From Burkholderiales bacterium (GTDB taxonomy: Bacteria; Pseudomonadota; Gammaproteobacteria; Burkholderiales; Burkholderiaceae_D), in NCBI GenBank assembly GCA_028868455.1, contig JAGWUK010000071.1:1-9832 (forward strand): DNA of 9,832 nucleotides, read 5' to 3'. Position numbers and translations under genes: made by a program. The notes under the pieces were generated by a model. The model did not search any database and was not told the origin of the DNA. It saw nothing but the letters and a program-made list of their open reading frames with translations. Position 1 is the stretch's first letter; each line of letters opens with the position of its first letter. Positions 7,039 through 9,832 of this stretch are shown in pieces.

Positions 7039-7203
7039 GAGTGGGTGTCTGATTTTTACGTCATTTATCAACGTGATTAAATAAATAGCAGAATTCTTCG
7101 TTGCGAGCATCGTTTTACCAGTAAGTTCTTGATCCGGAAAGCCATGTTGATGTCGCTGCAACGGAATTTATTTGCTAAATTTATCGAGAAAAACCAAATA
7201 TTC

Positions 7204-7230
7204 TCAGGGAAAAACGTTAATTTTCTCTGA
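7204..7230 (+). repeat. 10-bp hairpin with one G-U pair
   Basis: TCAGGGAAAA (7204-7213) pairs with TTTTCTCTGA (7221-7230), with nine Watson-Crick pairs and one G-U wobble in plus-strand RNA, around a 7-nt loop. GAGAAAA at 7186-7192 can compete for TTTTCTC at 7221-7227. No T tract follows. Confidence 0.4.
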
Positions 7231-7256
7231 TTTAAGGCGTAGTAACTGTAAGGCTG

Positions 7257-7277
7257 TTGCAGCATGGTGCATTGCAA
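7257..7277. promoter_or_regulatory. Candidate operator TTGCA-11-TGCAA
   Basis: The perfect 5-bp arms TTGCA (7257-7261) and TGCAA (7273-7277) are separated by 11 bp, a one-turn spacing common for helix-turn-helix dimers. The right arm overlaps the predicted -35 box of the oxidoreductase gene, so binding there could repress it. Confidence 0.28.
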
Positions 7278-7301
7278 TAGGCTAGAATGAATCTTTATAT
7301 T
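7272..7301 (+). promoter_or_regulatory. Candidate promoter of the FAD oxidoreductase gene
   Basis: TTGCAA (7272-7277), an 18-bp spacer and TATATT (7296-7301) make a fair sigma-70 match, with transcription starting near 7308 and a leader of about 56 nt. An alternative -10, TAGAAT at 7283-7288, has no good -35. Confidence 0.35.
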
Positions 7302-7313
7302 CAGGCTGACCTA

Positions 7314-7326
7314 GCAAAGACTTTGC
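7314..7326. repeat. 13-bp palindrome GCAAAG-A-CTTTGC in the oxidoreductase leader
   Basis: Perfect 6-bp arms lie around one central base, just downstream of the predicted transcription start. It shares the GCAAA/TTTGC half-sites with the inverted repeat at 7021-7038, so the two could be sites for one regulator. Confidence 0.35.
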
Positions 7327-7363
7327 CGGGAAACCGCTGCCGCAAAAAAAATAAAGACCATCG

Positions 7364-9832
7364 ATGAACGCTCCAGCTCAAATTCAGGCCTTGCTCGCTG
7401 ATGCGCCGCAAGGTGCCGTACCCACCCGTGTCAGGGAAATTCCGTATAACTACACCTCGTTTTCGGATCGCGAGATCGTGATCCGCTTGTTGGGCGAAGA
7501 TGCCTGGCAATTGCTGGATCAATTGCGCGGCAAGCGTCAGACCGGGCGCTCTGCGCGCATGCTGTACGAGGTTCTGGGTGATATCTGGGTCGTACGCCGT
7601 AATCCGTATTTGCAGGACGATATGCTCGACAATCCCAGACGACGTCAGGATTTGATCGATGCCTTGAACCACCGTCTTGCCGAAGTGGAAAAGCGGCGTT
7701 TGAATACAGCGAATGACGAAGATACTGAGCGCAGTAACAGCGTGGAAATACTGGTGCAGGCAGCACGCAAGGCGGTCGCCGATTTTTCAAAAGAGTTTCG
7801 GGATACGTACGACTTACGTAAAAAAGCGAATAAATTGCTGGCGCGCTATACAGCAAAGGACAATATTAAATTTGATGGCCTGAGTCGTGTTTCGCACGTT
7901 ACCGATGCGACGGACTGGCGCGTTGAATATCCATTCGTGGTACTGACGCCGGATACCGAAGATGAAATGGCGGGTCTGGTCAAGACATGTATTGAGCTTG
8001 GTCTGACCATTATTCCGCGTGGCGGTGGTACCGGATATACAGGCGGTGCGATCCCTCTGACGCCATTGTCGGCTGTAATCAATACCGAAAAACTTGAGCA
8101 GCTGGGCGCAGTTGAAATGACGCGTCTGCCAGGCGTTGATCGTGACTATGCCACCATTTATTCCGGTGCAGGCGTGGTCACCAAACGCGTCTCCGATGCG
8201 GCAGAAAAAGCAGGATTCGTGTTTGCCGTTGATCCTACATCGGCCGAAGCCTCTTGCGTCGGCGGTAATGTAGCGATGAATGCCGGAGGCAAGAAAGCCG
8301 TGTTGTGGGGAACCGCACTGGACAATCTGGCATCCTGGAAAATGGTCGACCCGAATGGTGACTGGCTCGAAGTTACGCGGCTGGAACACAATCTGGGCAA
8401 GATTCATGACGTCGAAGTCGCCAAGTTCCGTTTGGAATGGACACATCCTGGAGAAAAGCAGCCGTTTAAAACGGAGCAACTCGATATCAAAGGCCGCGTC
8501 TTCCGCAAAGAAGGTCTGGGCAAGGATGTCACCGATAAATTTCTGGCGGGTTTGCCTGGCGTGCAAAAAGAAGGTTGTGACGGTCTGATCACCTCGGCGC
8601 GCTGGATCTTGCATAAGATGCCAAAATTCGCGCGCACTGTTTGTCTGGAGTTTTTCGGACAGGCACGTGATGCGATCCCGAGTATCGTCGAGATTAAAGA
8701 TTATCTGGATGGTGAAACCAAAAAAGGCGGCGCTATCCTTGCGGGTCTTGAACATCTGGACGAACGCTATTTGCGGGCCGTCGGCTACACCACCAAATCC
8801 AAGCGCGGTGTCTTGCCCAAAATGGCATTGTTTGGCGATATCGTTGGCGATGACGAAAATGCCGTGGCGCAGGCTGCATCGGAAGTAATCCGTCTGGCCA
8901 ATACGCGCGTCGGCGAAGGTTTTGTCGCCGTCAGCCCGGAAGCACGCAAAAAATTCTGGCTGGATCGCGCCAAGACAGCGGCGATTTCCAAGCATACGAA
9001 CGCCTTCAAAATTAATGAAGACGTCGTGATTCCGCTTGATCGCATGGGTGAATATACCGACGGTATTGAGCGTATCAATATTGAATTGTCGATACAAAAC
9101 AAGTTGGCGATGCTGGAGCAGTTGCAGCTTTTCTTTGGTAAGGGCAATTTACCATTAGGAAAAAGTGAGGACGCGGAAGGCGACGACATTTCCGCTGACG
9201 AATTATTGGAAGACCGCGTCGCGCAGGCAGTTACTTTATTTGCCGAAACGCATGCGCGCTGGACATATTTGCTGACGCAACTCGACAAGCCTCTGGTTGA
9301 GGCCCGCGATGAGCTGATTGCACTGGGCCTGGAAAAACTGGCTTTCGTATTTGATGAACGCCTACAGCGCCAACCGGATGCGACGGTATTCAGTATTGTG
9401 CAAGACCGGACTGTGCGCGTTTCCTGGAAAACAGAATTACGTGCGCATTTACGTCAGATTTTTACTGGTAGCGCATTTAAATTAATCATTGATGAATGTA
9501 GCGCAATTCATAAAAAAATCCTGCGCAGCCGCGTGTTCGTTGCGCTGCATATGCATGCCGGCGACGGGAATGTGCATACGAATTTGCCGGTCAATTCTGA
9601 CGACTATGACATGCTGCAAGTCGCGCATCATGCCGTCGCCCGTATCATGGTTCTGGCGCGCTCATTAAATGGTGTTATTTCCGGCGAACACGGAATTGGC
9701 ATCACGAAACTGGAGTTTCTGACTGAAGACGAAATCAAGGATTTCCGTTCGTATAAGCAAAGGATTGATCCGGAAGGGCGCTTCAATAAAGGTAAGCTGT
9801 TAAACCTGCCGGAATTCGCAGCGGATTTGCGC
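7364..9832 (+). CDS. Large FAD/FMN-binding oxidoreductase with N-terminal DUF3683-type region, 3' end beyond window
   Basis: The frame is open from ATG 7364 to the right edge, 823 codons with no stop. Residues 1-170 match the N-terminal region I recall as DUF3683, found ahead of FAD oxidases in betaproteobacteria. A PCMH-type FAD-binding domain follows (about 185-420), with the FAD loop [17 protein letters not shown] (216-232) and [11 protein letters not shown] (299-309). A C-terminal FAD-oxidase cap comes next, with [10 protein letters not shown] (729-738) and GEHGIGI (774-780), as in D-lactate dehydrogenase and glycolate oxidase GlcD. An acidic stretch at about 601-617 looks like a linker or insert. 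Relatives I recall are near 1300 residues and end in 4Fe-4S clusters and cysteine-rich domains, so roughly 40 percent may be missing here. It probably oxidises a 2-hydroxy acid and passes electrons to the respiratory chain, but the substrate is unknown. The start has no strong ribosome binding site (ATAAAGACC precedes it). Confidence 0.85.
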   Translation, partial: MNAPAQIQALLADAPQGAVPTRVREIPYNYTSFSDREIVIRLLGEDAWQLLDQLRGKRQTGRSARMLYEVLGDIWVVRRNPYLQDDMLDNPRRRQDLIDALNHRLAEVEKRRLNTANDEDTERSNSVEILVQAARKAVADFSKEFRDTYDLRKKANKLLARYTAKDNIKFDGLSRVSHVTDATDWRVEYPFVVLTPDTEDEMAGLVKTCIELGLTIIPRGGGTGYTGGAIPLTPLSAVINTEKLEQLGAVEMTRLPGVDRDYATIYSGAGVVTKRVSDAAEKAGFVFAVDPTSAEASCVGGNVAMNAGGKKAVLWGTALDNLASWKMVDPNGDWLEVTRLEHNLGKIHDVEVAKFRLEWTHPGEKQPFKTEQLDIKGRVFRKEGLGKDVTDKFLAGLPGVQKEGCDGLITSARWILHKMPKFARTVCLEFFGQARDAIPSIVEIKDYLDGETKKGGAILAGLEHLDERYLRAVGYTTKSKRGVLPKMALFGDIVGDDENAVAQAASEVIRLANTRVGEGFVAVSPEARKKFWLDRAKTAAISKHTNAFKINEDVVIPLDRMGEYTDGIERINIELSIQNKLAMLEQLQLFFGKGNLPLGKSEDAEGDDISADELLEDRVAQAVTLFAETHARWTYLLTQLDKPLVEARDELIALGLEKLAFVFDERLQRQPDATVFSIVQDRTVRVSWKTELRAHLRQIFTGSAFKLIIDECSAIHKKILRSRVFVALHMHAGDGNVHTNLPVNSDDYDMLQVAHHAVARIMVLARSLNGVISGEHGIGITKLEFLTEDEIKDFRSYKQRIDPEGRFNKGKLLNLPEFAADLR

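Larger units (their letters stand above)
6913..7363. other. 451-bp intergenic region, AT-rich, with several inverted repeats
   Basis: No convincing gene lies here. The stretch is richer in A and T than its neighbours. It contains a hairpin at 7021-7038, overlapping hairpins at 7186-7230, a candidate operator and promoter at 7257-7301, and a palindrome at 7314-7326. A 23-codon reading frame at 6981-7052 follows AGGAG, but the spacing is only 2 nt. A weak promoter-like pair, TTTACG (7055-7060) and TAAATA (7078-7083) spaced 17 bp, also occurs. I see no clear intrinsic terminator for the YqaA-like gene. Confidence 0.5.

Noticed and set aside
7077..7277. 66-codon minus-strand frame in the intergenic region
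   Set aside because: There is no ribosome binding site, its composition is typical of AT-rich non-coding DNA, and it overlaps the predicted promoter and hairpins of the downstream gene.
7341..7355. A-rich run after a GC-rich stretch before the oxidoreductase start, considered as a terminator
   Set aside because: On the plus strand it is a run of A, not T, and there is no stem next to it. On the minus strand no gene ends here.
7814..9097. 427-codon open frame on the minus strand inside the oxidoreductase gene
   Set aside because: It lies wholly antisense to a protein with clear FAD motifs, its translation shows no recognisable domain, and its composition follows the codon bias of the sense gene.
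1..9832. Defence island, prophage, transposon or CRISPR array
   Set aside because: All large frames are housekeeping, signalling or envelope genes. There are no direct repeat-spacer series, terminal repeats, integrases or transposases, and no tRNA attachment site.

Overview
The window reads as an ordinary chromosomal stretch of a betaproteobacterium. The protein sequences and gene content (ptsN, a long-form queF next to ilvA, a very large DUF3683-type FAD oxidoreductase) fit the Burkholderiales. Oxalobacteraceae such as Herminiimonas or Janthinobacterium are my best guess, made from memory of these families and not from a search. No rRNA, tRNA, CRISPR array, insertion sequence, integrase or phage gene is visible. 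All genes appear intact except the two cut by the window edges.

Layout. On the minus strand, from the left: the N-terminal part of ptsN (1-184, cut by the edge); an 890-residue PAS-GAF-PAS-GGDEF-EAL cyclic-di-GMP protein (286-2958); pagP, an outer-membrane lipid A palmitoyltransferase (3184-3768); queF, the preQ0 reductase of queuosine synthesis (3813-4661); and ilvA, biosynthetic threonine deaminase (4683-6218). On the plus strand, diverging from ilvA: a small YqaA/DedA-like membrane protein (6421-6912), a 451-bp non-coding stretch rich in inverted repeats (6913-7363), and the first 823 residues of a large FAD-linked oxidoreductase that runs off the right edge (7364-9832).

How the genes relate. 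ilvA and queF are 21 bp apart and probably share the promoter upstream of ilvA. pagP follows queF after 44 bp that hold an AT-rich hairpin, so it may be partly uncoupled. The cyclic-di-GMP gene has its own promoter candidate and a very short leader, and ptsN has a consensus -10 box of its own. The set mixes housekeeping metabolism (isoleucine, tRNA modification, a flavin dehydrogenase) with envelope and signalling functions (PagP, cyclic-di-GMP, PTS-Ntr). I see no sign that they form one pathway.

I found no convincing new biological system. The items most worth a second look are regulatory: the structured 6913-7363 gap, a symmetric -10 box between ilvA and the YqaA-like gene, the hairpin between queF and pagP, and the palindrome in the ptsN leader. 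On the protein side, they are the uncharacterised DUF3683 oxidoreductase and the multi-sensor GGDEF-EAL protein beside ptsN.
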